This document shows positions 6,360 to 13,508 of a stretch of DNA of 33,408 bases, in pieces. The stretch is from a bacterium (GTDB lineage Bacteria; Patescibacteriota; Minisyncoccia; Phycocordibacterales; UBA1550). Position numbers and translations under genes: made by a program. The stretch covers positions 1 to 33,408 of the forward strand of contig JAKANJ010000002.1 of the NCBI GenBank assembly GCA_021823825.1, written 5' to 3'. Positions within the stretch are counted from its first letter, which is position 1, and the number at the start of each line of letters is the position of its first letter. Under the pieces are notes generated by a model that worked only from the letters and a program-made list of their open reading frames with translations, was not told the DNA's origin and did no database searches.

Positions 6360-6395
6360 CAAATACCAAGGTCCCAATAACCAAAGGAGGGCTCA

Positions 6396-7004
6396 ATGCG
6401 CAATGGACTGAAAATAGCTAGTCTTGCCCTTGCTCTTGCCATGACTGCCTACGCCCAAAAGCCGTCGCTTTTAAGCAGGCTGCACGCGCGCAGTATCTCC
6501 GTTGAGACAAAAAAGGGGCACGGCACAGGTATTGTTGTCGCCCAGGGTTTCGTTCTCACGAATTTCCATTTGCTTCACTCTGGCTATGCGGTCACGGTAA
6601 ATAAAAAGAGTGCGCAGATAGTAAAAGTGGATCCCTTGAACGACCTTGCCCTTCTTGCGACAAATACGGGGAACATTGCCCCTATTACGATCGCAAAAAC
6701 TGCAATCCAGGATGAAAGAATTATCGTTATTGGAAATCCACTCGACCACAAGGGCATGGTGGTGAGAGGCCGCATCACCGCGATTGATGACGATGGCACC
6801 ATCTATATTGACGCACATGTTTTTTTTGGAAATTCAGGGGGTGGAATGTACAACCTGAAAGGACAGCTCGTTGGCGTCGTGCGGGGCATCGAAGGAGAAG
6901 AAGGTGACGGTTTCCCTTACGGAGTCGTCATCCCCGCAAGCACGGTCCGCAAATTTTTGGAAAAACGACAAATCAAAAATATCCGGCTCACAGAAATCAG
7001 ATAG
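6396..7004 (+). CDS. Secreted trypsin-like serine protease (S1, HtrA-type protease domain without PDZ)
   Basis: 202 aa. Residues 1-20 are a signal peptide (MRNGLKIASLALALAMTAYA) with a plausible cleavage after AYA. The catalytic triad is visible: His58 in LTNFHLL, Asp83 in PLNDLALL and Ser147 in GNSGGGMY. GHGTGIVVAQGFVLTN is the usual first strand pair. The protein ends just after the protease domain, so the PDZ domains of HtrA/DegP are absent. It probably acts outside the cytoplasmic membrane in protein quality control or host/partner protein cleavage; the substrate is unknown. The start is fixed by AAAGGAGG 5 nt upstream. It is a single-gene unit with its own terminator. Confidence 0.85.
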   Translation: MRNGLKIASLALALAMTAYAQKPSLLSRLHARSISVETKKGHGTGIVVAQGFVLTNFHLLHSGYAVTVNKKSAQIVKVDPLNDLALLATNTGNIAPITIAKTAIQDERIIVIGNPLDHKGMVVRGRITAIDDDGTIYIDAHVFFGNSGGGMYNLKGQLVGVVRGIEGEEGDGFPYGVVIPASTVRKFLEKRQIKNIRLTEIR

Positions 7005-7023
7005 CTATAGTTGAAACGACTCC

Positions 7024-7050
7024 AAAGGCCCCTTGCAAAAGGGGCCTTTT
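7024..7050 (+). terminator. Intrinsic terminator after the protease gene
   Basis: AAAGGCCCC (7024-7032), an 8-nt loop and GGGGCCTTTT (7041-7050). A strong GC stem with a T-run; A/T flanks suggest weaker activity on the minus strand too. Confidence 0.9.
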
Positions 7051-7075
7051 ATTTGACTTATTTAGGATAAAGATG

Positions 7076-7081
7076 TATAAT
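7076..7081 (+). promoter_or_regulatory. -10 box of the zinc-ribbon protein gene
   Basis: Perfect TATAAT 58 nt before the ATG at 7140, which predicts a leader of about 52 nt. The leader is C/T-rich and ends in GGAG (7130-7133), 6 nt before the start. Confidence 0.5.
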
Positions 7082-7139
7082 CAATGGAGTAAGTTCACTT
7101 TCTCATCCCCCTTCACCCACCTCTTATACGGAGACTAAA

Positions 7140-7382
7140 ATGCCTAAACAGTTTTGGCCCTGTTCTATTTGCGGCAAAGAGATTGTTACTAAAGATATTC
7201 GGTTTGCAATACGCGACACAGAAATAAATGAAAGCAAGAGAGCATGGATTTGGCGACACGTTATCGGGCTGCTGACCCTCGGGGTAAAAAGAAAAAAGTA
7301 TTTAGTGATTCTGCCTGTCTGTACACCCTGCACAGAAAAAAGACTGTGGAATGATGTATCCAAACAGCAAGGCTCACAGTGA
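7140..7382 (+). CDS. Small zinc-ribbon-like protein, 80 aa
   Basis: Two CxxC knuckles, CSIC (residues 8-11) and CTPC (near 61-64), are spaced as in a treble-clef or zinc-ribbon fold. Between them lies a basic and aromatic segment (ESKRAWIWRHVIG, LGVKRKKYLVILPV). No family is recognised. Nucleic-acid or protein binding is an inference from the zinc knuckles and charge. It is preceded by GGAG at a normal distance and followed by a strong terminator, so it is a stand-alone unit. Confidence 0.6.
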   Translation: MPKQFWPCSICGKEIVTKDIRFAIRDTEINESKRAWIWRHVIGLLTLGVKRKKYLVILPVCTPCTEKRLWNDVSKQQGSQ

Positions 7383-7409
7383 CCGTAATCTTCAAACACC
7401 TTTCAGACT

Positions 7410-7437
7410 AAAGTCGCCAATAGTATTGGCGACTTTT
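7410..7437. terminator. Bidirectional terminator between convergent genes
   Basis: AAGTCGCCAAT, short AGT loop and ATTGGCGACTT, followed by T residues on the plus strand and preceded by A residues that serve the minus strand. It separates the zinc-ribbon gene from the convergent sensor kinase gene. Confidence 0.85.
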
Positions 7438-7453
7438 CACTTTCAAAGTTAAT

Positions 7454-9712
7454 CTACACAAGCTCTTTTGCTCCTTGCTTGCGGACCATCCCAGACAGGG
7501 GGAACGACGCAGAAAAGATTGTTCCCTCTTCTTTCTTTGACGTAAACCAAACACGCCCACCGCTATTCTCTACAATTTGTTTAACGATATAGAGACCAAG
7601 TCCTGTGCCCCCAGGGTCCTGCTCTGGAGCGTTGCTTGCTCTAAACATTTTTTGGAAAATTTTTGCCTGCTCTGCCTCCGGTATTGGATCACCATTGTTC
7701 ATTACACTAAATACAACGTCATTTCCAAGAACCTTTAGTGACACAACGATACGGCCTTTCTCTGGCGTATATTTAATCGCGTTAGAAATAAAGTTTTGAA
7801 AAATTATTCTCAGTAGTTTAGGGTCTGCGGGAATGGCAGGTAAACCTGCGTCAAAATTTTTAGTAAGGCTGTGGCCCTTTTTCTCTAAATATGGCTCCGA
7901 CTCCAAAAGCACCTCTTCGCAGATCTTGATAAAATCTGTTGGTGACGGCTCTATGAGGAAAACGCCCTGCTCAATACGCGAGACGTTGAGCAGATTACTA
8001 ATGAGCTCATCAATTCGCACGTTCATTGTGTAAATACCCTTGAGCACTTCCTCCTGTTTTGGTTCTAACTTCCCATATTTACCCGCAAGCAGACTTTCAA
8101 TATTCCATCGTATCGCCGTAATCGGTGTCTTGAACTGATGAGAAGCAAAACTGACAAATTCTGTTTTTTCCTTATCAATAGTTTTTTCTTTTGTAATGTC
8201 TCGAATCATCCCAAAGATACGGGAAATTTTGCCGTTCTCGTCAAGCATATGTTCCCCTTCGGCGCGCACGATAGACACTGAACCGTCTGGCCTCACAATC
8301 CTAAATTCAATGTTGAAAGGCGTGCCCTGTTTAACAAGCAAATCAAATGTGCTCAGCACCCTTTCTTTGTCTTCGTGATGTAAACCATCCACCCACCCAT
8401 AAGGATTTTGATAAAGTATTTCACGCGGGATGCCCCAAATTTTTTCAAACGTTGGGCTCACATAAGCAACTCGTATTGAAGGAGACAAATCGATAATCCA
8501 ATAGATCTCAGAAATTCTATCGGTTAACTGTATAAAACGTTGCTCGTTTTCAGTTGCTTTTTGCTCAGCTTTACGAAGATACGTTATGTCCTCCTCGGAA
8601 CCAACATAACCAATGATTATCCCTTTTTTATCTTTAACCGGTGCAATATGCGTGGAAGAAACATAGATATCGCCGTTTTTTCTTCTATTTATTATCTCTG
8701 CACTAAATACTTCTCCACGAAGCTTGGCGTGCCAAAGTTCAGCATAAAATTTCTTTGTCATCATTCCGCCCCACAGGCGTGGAGTCTGACCCAGCATTTC
8801 ACTTAGTGTGTAACCAGTAATATCCTGAGCCGCTTGGTTTGCAAAAACAATACGCCCATGAGTGTCCGTTATAATAGTATGCGTTGCAGAATAGTTTATA
8901 AGCCCATAGATAAGTTCTTCTCGTAGACGATTATATGGTAATTCATTCGGGTCAAAGTTTGGATGCCCGTCCAAAAAAAGCTGAGTAATTTTTTGGTCCA
9001 TGAATGTGCTCGGATAAAAAGCTTCAAAATGAAATTGGTGATCAAAAATTCCATCTGTCTTCAAAAGCCCGTGTACGTCATTTACAAACCCTTGCGGACC
9101 AGAAACATAAAGCAAGGCATCTTTTAATTTAAAAATCTCAGTGGCATCGCTGTCCTCAAGCCTTCTTAATAAATTTACAACTTTAATTGATTTTGATTTT
9201 TGGACTAAAGCATCTAGCTCTTTTGCATAAGGCGTTCTTTCTATAGAATCATTCGTTGTAAACAAAATGATATTTCTTGTTGATCCTATTTCAACAGAAT
9301 ACCTAATAAGGCTTAGAAAGGGCGCAACTCCAACCCCGCCCGCAATAAGCACGAGTGGCGTCTGAGGTTCTTCAGGGAGACAAAATGATGAGCCAAAAGG
9401 TCCGGTGATCACGAGCTCATCACCAGGATTAAGCAACCGCAATGATTCGTTGAAACCAGATTTCGTTGAGCGGAAAATTATGGTTAGAGATTTTTCTGTA
9501 GCTGGCGTGTTGACAAGTGAAAAAGCACGGCGATTTCCCTTCGCATCGGTGGCATACATATTGGGAATTTCAACCCACACATATTGCCCCGGCTCAAATT
9601 TCATTTCATGTTCAAGTTCAAAAGTAAACTCGTGAGTATCTTGAGCAATTTCTTTTTTTGTTGTCAACTTCGCCTGATATCTTTTATTGTCAATCTTATC
9701 TATTGACTGCAT
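7454..9712 (-). CDS. Sensor histidine kinase with N-terminal FAD/NAD(P)H ferredoxin-reductase-like module and two PAS domains
   Basis: 752 aa. Residues about 10-235 form a ferredoxin-NADP reductase-type flavoprotein. The FAD motif RAFS is at 62-65 and GPFGSSF at 104-110. The NAD(P)H site LIAGGVGVAP is at 122-131. SGPQGFV at 204-210 replaces the usual CGP motif, and the C-terminal FHFEAFYP is at 227-234. Two PAS domains follow (about 270-385 and 395-510), ending in EEDIT and IRDIT. HisKA is at about 515-585 with phospho-acceptor His525 in FASHQFKTP. The ATPase domain (about 625-745) has N-box NFISNAIKYTP, a variant G1 (NNGDPIPE) and G2 GTGLGLYIV. The kinase has no membrane segment, so it is cytoplasmic and likely senses flavin or pyridine-nucleotide redox state. 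No response regulator is adjacent. A -10 box 6 nt upstream sets the start. Confidence 0.9.
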   Translation of the reverse strand: MQSIDKIDNKRYQAKLTTKKEIAQDTHEFTFELEHEMKFEPGQYVWVEIPNMYATDAKGNRRAFSLVNTPATEKSLTIIFRSTKSGFNESLRLLNPGDELVITGPFGSSFCLPEEPQTPLVLIAGGVGVAPFLSLIRYSVEIGSTRNIILFTTNDSIERTPYAKELDALVQKSKSIKVVNLLRRLEDSDATEIFKLKDALLYVSGPQGFVNDVHGLLKTDGIFDHQFHFEAFYPSTFMDQKITQLFLDGHPNFDPNELPYNRLREELIYGLINYSATHTIITDTHGRIVFANQAAQDITGYTLSEMLGQTPRLWGGMMTKKFYAELWHAKLRGEVFSAEIINRRKNGDIYVSSTHIAPVKDKKGIIIGYVGSEEDITYLRKAEQKATENEQRFIQLTDRISEIYWIIDLSPSIRVAYVSPTFEKIWGIPREILYQNPYGWVDGLHHEDKERVLSTFDLLVKQGTPFNIEFRIVRPDGSVSIVRAEGEHMLDENGKISRIFGMIRDITKEKTIDKEKTEFVSFASHQFKTPITAIRWNIESLLAGKYGKLEPKQEEVLKGIYTMNVRIDELISNLLNVSRIEQGVFLIEPSPTDFIKICEEVLLESEPYLEKKGHSLTKNFDAGLPAIPADPKLLRIIFQNFISNAIKYTPEKGRIVVSLKVLGNDVVFSVMNNGDPIPEAEQAKIFQKMFRASNAPEQDPGGTGLGLYIVKQIVENSGGRVWFTSKKEEGTIFSASFPLSGMVRKQGAKELV

Positions 9713-9718
9713 AGATAA

Positions 9719-9724
9719 AGTATA
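9719..9724 (-). promoter_or_regulatory. -10 box of the flavoreductase-kinase gene (leaderless)
   Basis: On the minus strand TATACT, then 6 nt (TTATCT) and the ATG at 9712. A TTGTTA sequence lies 16 nt upstream as a possible -35. Confidence 0.7.
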
Positions 9725-9755
9725 TGCCGTAAAGAAGAAATAACAAGGGGAAAAG

Positions 9756-9794
9756 AAAAGCCGCCATCCGTATTTAACAAGATAGCGGCTTTTT
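9756..9794 (-). terminator. Terminator after the nitronate monooxygenase-like gene
   Basis: AAAAGCCGC (9756-9764) pairs with GCGGCTTTT (9785-9793) around a 20-nt loop. Read on the minus strand, the stem is followed by TTTTCTTTTCCCC. It lies directly after the stop codon of the minus-strand gene ending at 9798. Confidence 0.8.
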
Positions 9795-9797
9795 AAA

Positions 9798-10895
9798 TTA
9801 CTCTCCCCTGAGCTCAGCCATGAGCGTCGCGACAGAAAGGATTTCCTTTACACGATACGCATTTGAGCCGACGGTGTAGAGCGGAGGCTCATCGGGTGCA
9901 TATCCTGCTGAAGACAGAAGCCCGTTGCAAATGCAGAGAAATGCCTTTGGATTTGCCGCCTGAGGAGTTGCCTGGCACTCGGTGAGTTTCCCGTCAGGCC
10001 CTCTTTGCAGAACATAGCCTTTGTCACACTTGGGCGGACGATTAACCGAAAATATCGGCGAGTTCGTCAGCACGCGGAACGGAAGTCCACAAGGCGATGC
10101 GGGACCGCTAACAGGATGAGAAACAACGGTAATATCATCGATGCCCGCAGAAAGAACTGCTTGCTTATAGGCATCGGTAGCAGTGCTTTCATTCGTAGCT
10201 AAAAAACGAGTAGCCATCTGAACACCACTCGCACCCATTGCAAGAAATCGAACAATATCCTCATGGGTGTAGATTCCACCCGCTACGATAACAGGGATAT
10301 CCCCATACCGGTGCGCCACTTCAAGAACGGAAGGCAGAATATTTTCCAAGGAGAACGCAGGATCATCAACTTCATGCATTTTAAAACCAAGATGCCCACC
10401 AGCCATCGGCCCTTCAAGGACAACCGCGTCTGGGCGATAATGAAGCTTCTCCCAACGTTTTATAATGAGTTCAAAAGCACGAGCAGAAGAGATTATGGGG
10501 ATAAGCGCTGTATGACCAGGTGGCTGAATTCCTGGAAGGCTGAGAGGTAAGCCAGCCCCTGAGACAATAGCGCTGATTCCTGCGTCTATTGATGCACGAA
10601 TCGTTGGTTCATAATCACCCACCACCGCGCACATGACATTAATGCCAACGGGCAAGCCGCAGCTCGCATCGAGAGCCCTTTCAAGCTCTCTGCGAACGGC
10701 AGTGTAAGTGTCTACCTTTTCTGTATCACGTACGGAAACAATAGTCCGAAGACCGGCGCTCGAAACAATGCCGAGACCGCCCTCCCTTGCAACAGCTCCC
10801 GCAAGCGGATGAAGAGAGATACCAACACCCATACCGCCCTGGAAAATGCAGTTAGCCAACTGAAAATCCTTTATCGCTAAACCCGGCAACCTCAT
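9798..10895 (-). CDS. Nitronate monooxygenase / 2-nitropropane dioxygenase-like flavoenzyme
   Basis: 365 aa TIM-barrel FMN enzyme. IFQGGMGVGIS near residue 17 is the N-terminal FMN-phosphate motif. VSGAGLPLSLPG and MAGGHLGF (the GGHxG catalytic histidine region) are centrally placed. VIVAGGIYTHEDIVRFLAMGASGVQMATRF is the conserved FMN-binding block of the NMO/FabK superfamily. The cysteine-rich C-terminal part (KAFLCICNGLL, KCDKGYVL) is typical of a subgroup of long NMO-like proteins. Class I nitronate monooxygenases oxidise propionate-3-nitronate, but an enoyl-reductase-like role cannot be excluded. It has a strong Shine-Dalgarno sequence AAGGAGA 6 nt before the ATG and a visibly higher GC content than most neighbours. 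It is a single-gene unit with its own terminator. Confidence 0.85.
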   Translation of the reverse strand: MRLPGLAIKDFQLANCIFQGGMGVGISLHPLAGAVAREGGLGIVSSAGLRTIVSVRDTEKVDTYTAVRRELERALDASCGLPVGINVMCAVVGDYEPTIRASIDAGISAIVSGAGLPLSLPGIQPPGHTALIPIISSARAFELIIKRWEKLHYRPDAVVLEGPMAGGHLGFKMHEVDDPAFSLENILPSVLEVAHRYGDIPVIVAGGIYTHEDIVRFLAMGASGVQMATRFLATNESTATDAYKQAVLSAGIDDITVVSHPVSGPASPCGLPFRVLTNSPIFSVNRPPKCDKGYVLQRGPDGKLTECQATPQAANPKAFLCICNGLLSSAGYAPDEPPLYTVGSNAYRVKEILSVATLMAELRGE

Positions 10896-10928
10896 GTTGA
10901 TCTCCTTTTTGTGAACTTCTCTTATTTA

Positions 10929-10937
10929 TGTATACCA
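10929..10937 (-). promoter_or_regulatory. Extended -10 promoter of the nitronate monooxygenase-like gene
   Basis: On the minus strand TGGTATACA, 33 nt before the ATG at 10895. The predicted leader of about 27 nt contains AAAAAGGAGA. No clear -35 was found. Confidence 0.5.
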
Positions 10938-11000
10938 CAACAGAGGAATTTATACACTACGAAAATCATTGTGTACGGAAATGCCCCAGAGCACATTTAA

Positions 11001-11228
11001 TTATTGCTTATGTATGAATTTTGCAAAAAATTTTGATGTTTTAGCTTTAGATATTATTAAGTCCCTTACAAGGAGTCTAACTCCCAACACTTCAAGGCCA
11101 ATTACAATTATCCACGACGCAGGGACAAGCGGTATGAGGTGAACCAAAAGCCCGAGCAATATCAAAAAAACTCCATAAAATATTTTAATTTTGCTTTTGT
11201 TCCTGACTTCGCGAATAATTTCATCCAT
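11001..11228 (-). CDS. Small PGPGW-like transmembrane protein, 75 aa
   Basis: Basic N-terminus (REVRNKSKIKI), a hydrophobic segment about 17-34 (FYGVFLILLGLLVHLIPL) and a second about 35-54 (ASWIIVIGLEVLGVRLLV). The turn LVPASWIIVIGLEVLG resembles the PGPGW-containing turn of a widespread small membrane protein family, here degenerate. The C-terminus is basic. It starts 2 nt after the stop codon of the upstream secreted-protein gene, so the two form an operon. Function unknown. Confidence 0.65.
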   Translation of the reverse strand: MDEIIREVRNKSKIKIFYGVFLILLGLLVHLIPLVPASWIIVIGLEVLGVRLLVRDLIISKAKTSKFFAKFIHKQ

Positions 11229-11230
11229 AG

Positions 11231-11791
11231 TTAGTTAGAACTTTCTGATATTTGTCCGGTCTGAGAATCGTAGTGAATCCAGACACTCCTACCAATCGAT
11301 GGCTGTGTGGTCATAGGTTCGTTTGGCCTTCGCTCAGCAAAGTTGTAGAGGGCGCGCCCATCATGAATCTCTATAGTCTGTGGCGCAATCCGGTCACCCA
11401 ACAATATTGCATTTGTTGCTTTATACCCCGAAGTACCGTTATTAACAACGAGCATTGCATAATAAAATGTTCCACTTCCTCCAGGAGCGTTAACAAGCAT
11501 CACCGCTGCATCAGTATCTCCATCACCATCTAAATCTCCATAAACGGGATTGCCAAAAAGTGAAAATCTGTTTTTGGTAGCAGACCCGGGAGCGTAGGTT
11601 TTTTCCGCCTTGCTATTCACAAGGGTAAAAGTCTCCCCATTTATAGTGTAGGTCATATTTCGCACATCGAGAACGCTTTTTTTATTTGGTGAGGTGCCCC
11701 CTTTTACCAGAAAACGAGCTGCCACACTGAGAAGAACAGCCACTATGATAACTGCAAAAATAGATATTATAAATTTAGTTTTTTTCTTCAT
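11231..11791 (-). CDS. Membrane-anchored extracytoplasmic protein with a DxDxDGD calcium-binding-like loop
   Basis: 186 aa. MKKKTKF plus a hydrophobic stretch (residues 8-29) forms a signal anchor. The remainder is an exported beta-rich domain. DLDGDGDTD (86-94) is an FG-GAP/EF-hand-like calcium loop at the edge of a strand (VYG...AAVMLV), followed by GGSGTFYYAMLVVNN. No lipobox and no cysteines are present. Proteins of this layout are common as surface proteins of small-genome bacteria, but no function is known. The next gene starts 2 nt after this stop codon. No clear promoter box was identified close to the start. Confidence 0.7.
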   Translation of the reverse strand: MKKKTKFIISIFAVIIVAVLLSVAARFLVKGGTSPNKKSVLDVRNMTYTINGETFTLVNSKAEKTYAPGSATKNRFSLFGNPVYGDLDGDGDTDAAVMLVNAPGGSGTFYYAMLVVNNGTSGYKATNAILLGDRIAPQTIEIHDGRALYNFAERRPNEPMTTQPSIGRSVWIHYDSQTGQISESSN

Positions 11792-11845
11792 ATGTAATTA
11801 AGGTTAATGGTATTCAAAATGGCTGGTTCTTGAACTGCGATAATT

Positions 11846-11866
11846 CTATCATCATTATCATGATAG
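11846..11866. repeat. Short inverted repeat in a divergent intergenic region
   Basis: CTATCAT (11846-11852) and ATGATAG (11860-11866) are exact reverse complements with a 7-nt spacer. The repeat sits between divergent transcription units, so an operator is possible. Confidence 0.35.
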
Positions 11867-11948
11867 TGCGATACTACCAACAAACACCCAAGAGTTTTTT
11901 TCATCCACGACAGAGTAAAGAAACCTCGGCCCCTCATTAAGTCAATTG

Positions 11949-11957
11949 TGCTATACT
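11949..11957 (+). promoter_or_regulatory. Extended -10 promoter of the DoxX operon
   Basis: TGCTATACT with the hexamer at 11952-11957, 29 nt before the ATG at 11987. The leader of about 23 nt is AT-rich and lacks a Shine-Dalgarno sequence. Confidence 0.55.
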
Positions 11958-11986
11958 TGAATAGGATTAATTAACATAAAAAATAT

Positions 11987-12166
11987 ATGTATTCAAATAA
12001 CAAACTAAGTTGGTGGCTATATGGAATCGGTTTGGGTATCGTTCTCCTTGCACATATCTATATGCTTGTAGCTGGGCTTACTCCAGACCAAATGATGGGG
12101 CACGCTATTCTCAACATACTTGCGGTTTGTCTCTTAGCAATAGGTTGGTCTATAAGAAAAATGTAA
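11987..12166 (+). CDS. Small two-helix membrane protein, 59 aa
   Basis: ATG at 11987 to TAA at 12164-12166. Segments WLYGIGLGIVLLAHIYMLVA and HAILNILAVCLLAIGWSI are hydrophobic, with the polar turn GLTPDQMMG between them. The tail RKM is basic. It is first in a likely three-gene operon with the DoxX gene 15 nt downstream and a 69-aa soluble protein after that. No family recognised. It could be a partner or stabiliser of the DoxX protein, purely by position. Confidence 0.6.
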   Translation: MYSNNKLSWWLYGIGLGIVLLAHIYMLVAGLTPDQMMGHAILNILAVCLLAIGWSIRKM

Positions 12167-12181
12167 TAACTATAAGAACTT

Positions 12182-12736
12182 ATGCAAACAGTAGAAATTC
12201 AGGAGCCAAAATTTGCTCGTTTTATTTTTGCAGATACACGCTTTGCGTGGTTTTGGCTAATTGTACGTTTATACGTTGGTTATGAATGGCTCATTGCAGG
12301 GTGGGAGAAGTTAGTTAATTCCGCCTGGGTAGGAGGCCATGCAGGCGCCGCAATTAGCGGCTTTTTATCAGGAGCACTGCAAAAAACAGCTGGTGCACAT
12401 CCAGATGTTTCAAGTTGGTACGGATATTTTGTTCAACATGTTGCGCTTCCTCACGCTGCTCTTTTCTCCTACATTATTGTATTTGGAGAAATTGCAGTGG
12501 GTGCTGGCCTTATTTTGGGATTGTTCACTGGGATAGCAGCATTTTTTGGTACTTTTATGAACCTAAACTACCTTTTTGCTGGAACCGTGAGCACAAACCC
12601 GCTTATGCTCCTTCTTCAGCTTTTTATCATCCTTGCGTGGAGAACAGCAGGATGGTTTGGGCTTGATCGCTATTTTTTGCGAAAGCTTGGCACACCATGG
12701 CAACCAGGAAATTTATTCAAAAAAGAGTCTAAATAA
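12182..12736 (+). CDS. DoxX-family membrane protein
   Basis: 184 aa. The region RFAWFWLIVRLYVGYEWLIAGWEKL is the diagnostic first helix of DoxX proteins. HVALPHAALFSYIIVFGEIAVGAGLILGLF and FMNLNYLFAGTVSTNPLMLLLQLFIILAW give helices 2-4, with the conserved GE and N residues. DoxX/DoxD relatives include the small subunit of thiosulfate:quinone oxidoreductase and MauI/DUF-type membrane redox proteins; most members are uncharacterised. The tail is basic (FKKESK). It lies in an operon with a 59-aa membrane protein before it and a 69-aa soluble protein 6 nt after it. Confidence 0.85.
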   Translation: MQTVEIQEPKFARFIFADTRFAWFWLIVRLYVGYEWLIAGWEKLVNSAWVGGHAGAAISGFLSGALQKTAGAHPDVSSWYGYFVQHVALPHAALFSYIIVFGEIAVGAGLILGLFTGIAAFFGTFMNLNYLFAGTVSTNPLMLLLQLFIILAWRTAGWFGLDRYFLRKLGTPWQPGNLFKKESK

Positions 12737-12742
12737 TACAAT

Positions 12743-12952
12743 ATGGAAACAGCGCCAATCCAATCAAAAAAAGTTGATGTCGGTGCAGCAATAATGGAAA
12801 CCTTGTCACGGGTCGAAGTTATGGGTGCTAATGATTCTGAAAAAAGTAGGCTCTTTAATCTGTTGGAGCGATATCAAAAAGGGCAAATCACTGCAGATGA
12901 AGCACTGCAAGCCGCAGACGACACGGAAAAATCAAAACTTGATTACCATTAA
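12743..12952 (+). CDS. Small soluble protein of the DoxX operon, 69 aa
   Basis: Starts 6 nt after the DoxX stop codon. The product is helical and charged, with ALEALQ-like patterns: GAAIMETLSRVEVM, SRLFNLLERYQKGQITADEA, LQAADDTEKSKLDYH. No cysteine or membrane segment. The part RYQKGQITADEALQAA resembles short bacterial helix-turn-helix or regulatory-tail segments, but nothing specific is recognised. It is probably translated with the DoxX gene. Confidence 0.6.
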   Translation: METAPIQSKKVDVGAAIMETLSRVEVMGANDSEKSRLFNLLERYQKGQITADEALQAADDTEKSKLDYH

Positions 12953-12974
12953 TCTCGGTTCTACGCCTTGCCCA

Positions 12975-13463
12975 CTACACAACAAATCTCACAAAAGAGA
13001 CGACGAGAGCGATAAATAGCACTTGTGAAAAAACGCCAAATGCTATGCTGTTTTCGAGGTGATTATTTGTATGAATCCATGTATGAAAACGCTGGAGTGA
13101 CACAAGTGGCTCATGTTTGAAGTGTGCATAGACAAACTGGAGAGGATCTGGAAGCATTCCTGCTAGAGCACCAAGTATCGCCATAAGTAGCCCCACTACG
13201 GGGGCAAAAAATAGAACTGAGAGGAGGATTCCTAGAGATCCATCACTGCCAATTCGGACAACATCTATCCAAAACGACTTATCATATTTCATTGGCATTC
13301 CATAGTGAGGATTAACTGAACTTGAAGCTATCGGATAATCCCAATGCGGAATTGCATCGGCAGCAAAGTGGCTTACAAACGCGGCACAAATTCCCAGTAT
13401 TGGATGCTGGGGCACCAAACTTACTACTGCGGCTCCAACGATTGCATGGGTTGTGAGTGTCAT
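12975..13463 (-). CDS. YdjM-like membrane-bound metal-dependent hydrolase family protein
   Basis: 162 aa. THAIVGAAVVSL near the N-terminus, SHFAADAIPHWDY (conserved His/Asp cluster), GMLPDPLQFVY and FHTWIHTNNH match the layout of the YdjM/LexA-regulated inner-membrane hydrolase family. In that family His and Asp residues near membrane helices form a presumed metal site. At least four hydrophobic segments are present. Substrate unknown. It follows the SET-domain gene by 45 nt on the same strand and has its own -10 box 10 nt before the ATG. It converges with the DoxX operon, and no terminator is obvious between them. Confidence 0.7.
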   Translation of the reverse strand: MTLTTHAIVGAAVVSLVPQHPILGICAAFVSHFAADAIPHWDYPIASSSVNPHYGMPMKYDKSFWIDVVRIGSDGSLGILLSVLFFAPVVGLLMAILGALAGMLPDPLQFVYAHFKHEPLVSLQRFHTWIHTNNHLENSIAFGVFSQVLFIALVVSFVRFVV

Positions 13464-13473
13464 AAGTCGAGAA

Positions 13474-13479
13474 ATTATA
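13474..13479 (-). promoter_or_regulatory. -10 box of the YdjM-like gene
   Basis: TATAAT on the minus strand, 10 nt before the ATG at 13463, giving at most a 3-4 nt leader. Confidence 0.5.
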
Positions 13480-13508
13480 TTTAAATTTTCTGGTAATTCT
13501 GCATAATA

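Noticed and set aside
12730..12742. TACAAT directly before the 69-aa gene as a promoter
   Set aside because: It abuts the ATG with no room for a start site and lies in the 6-nt gap after the DoxX stop; cotranscription is simpler.
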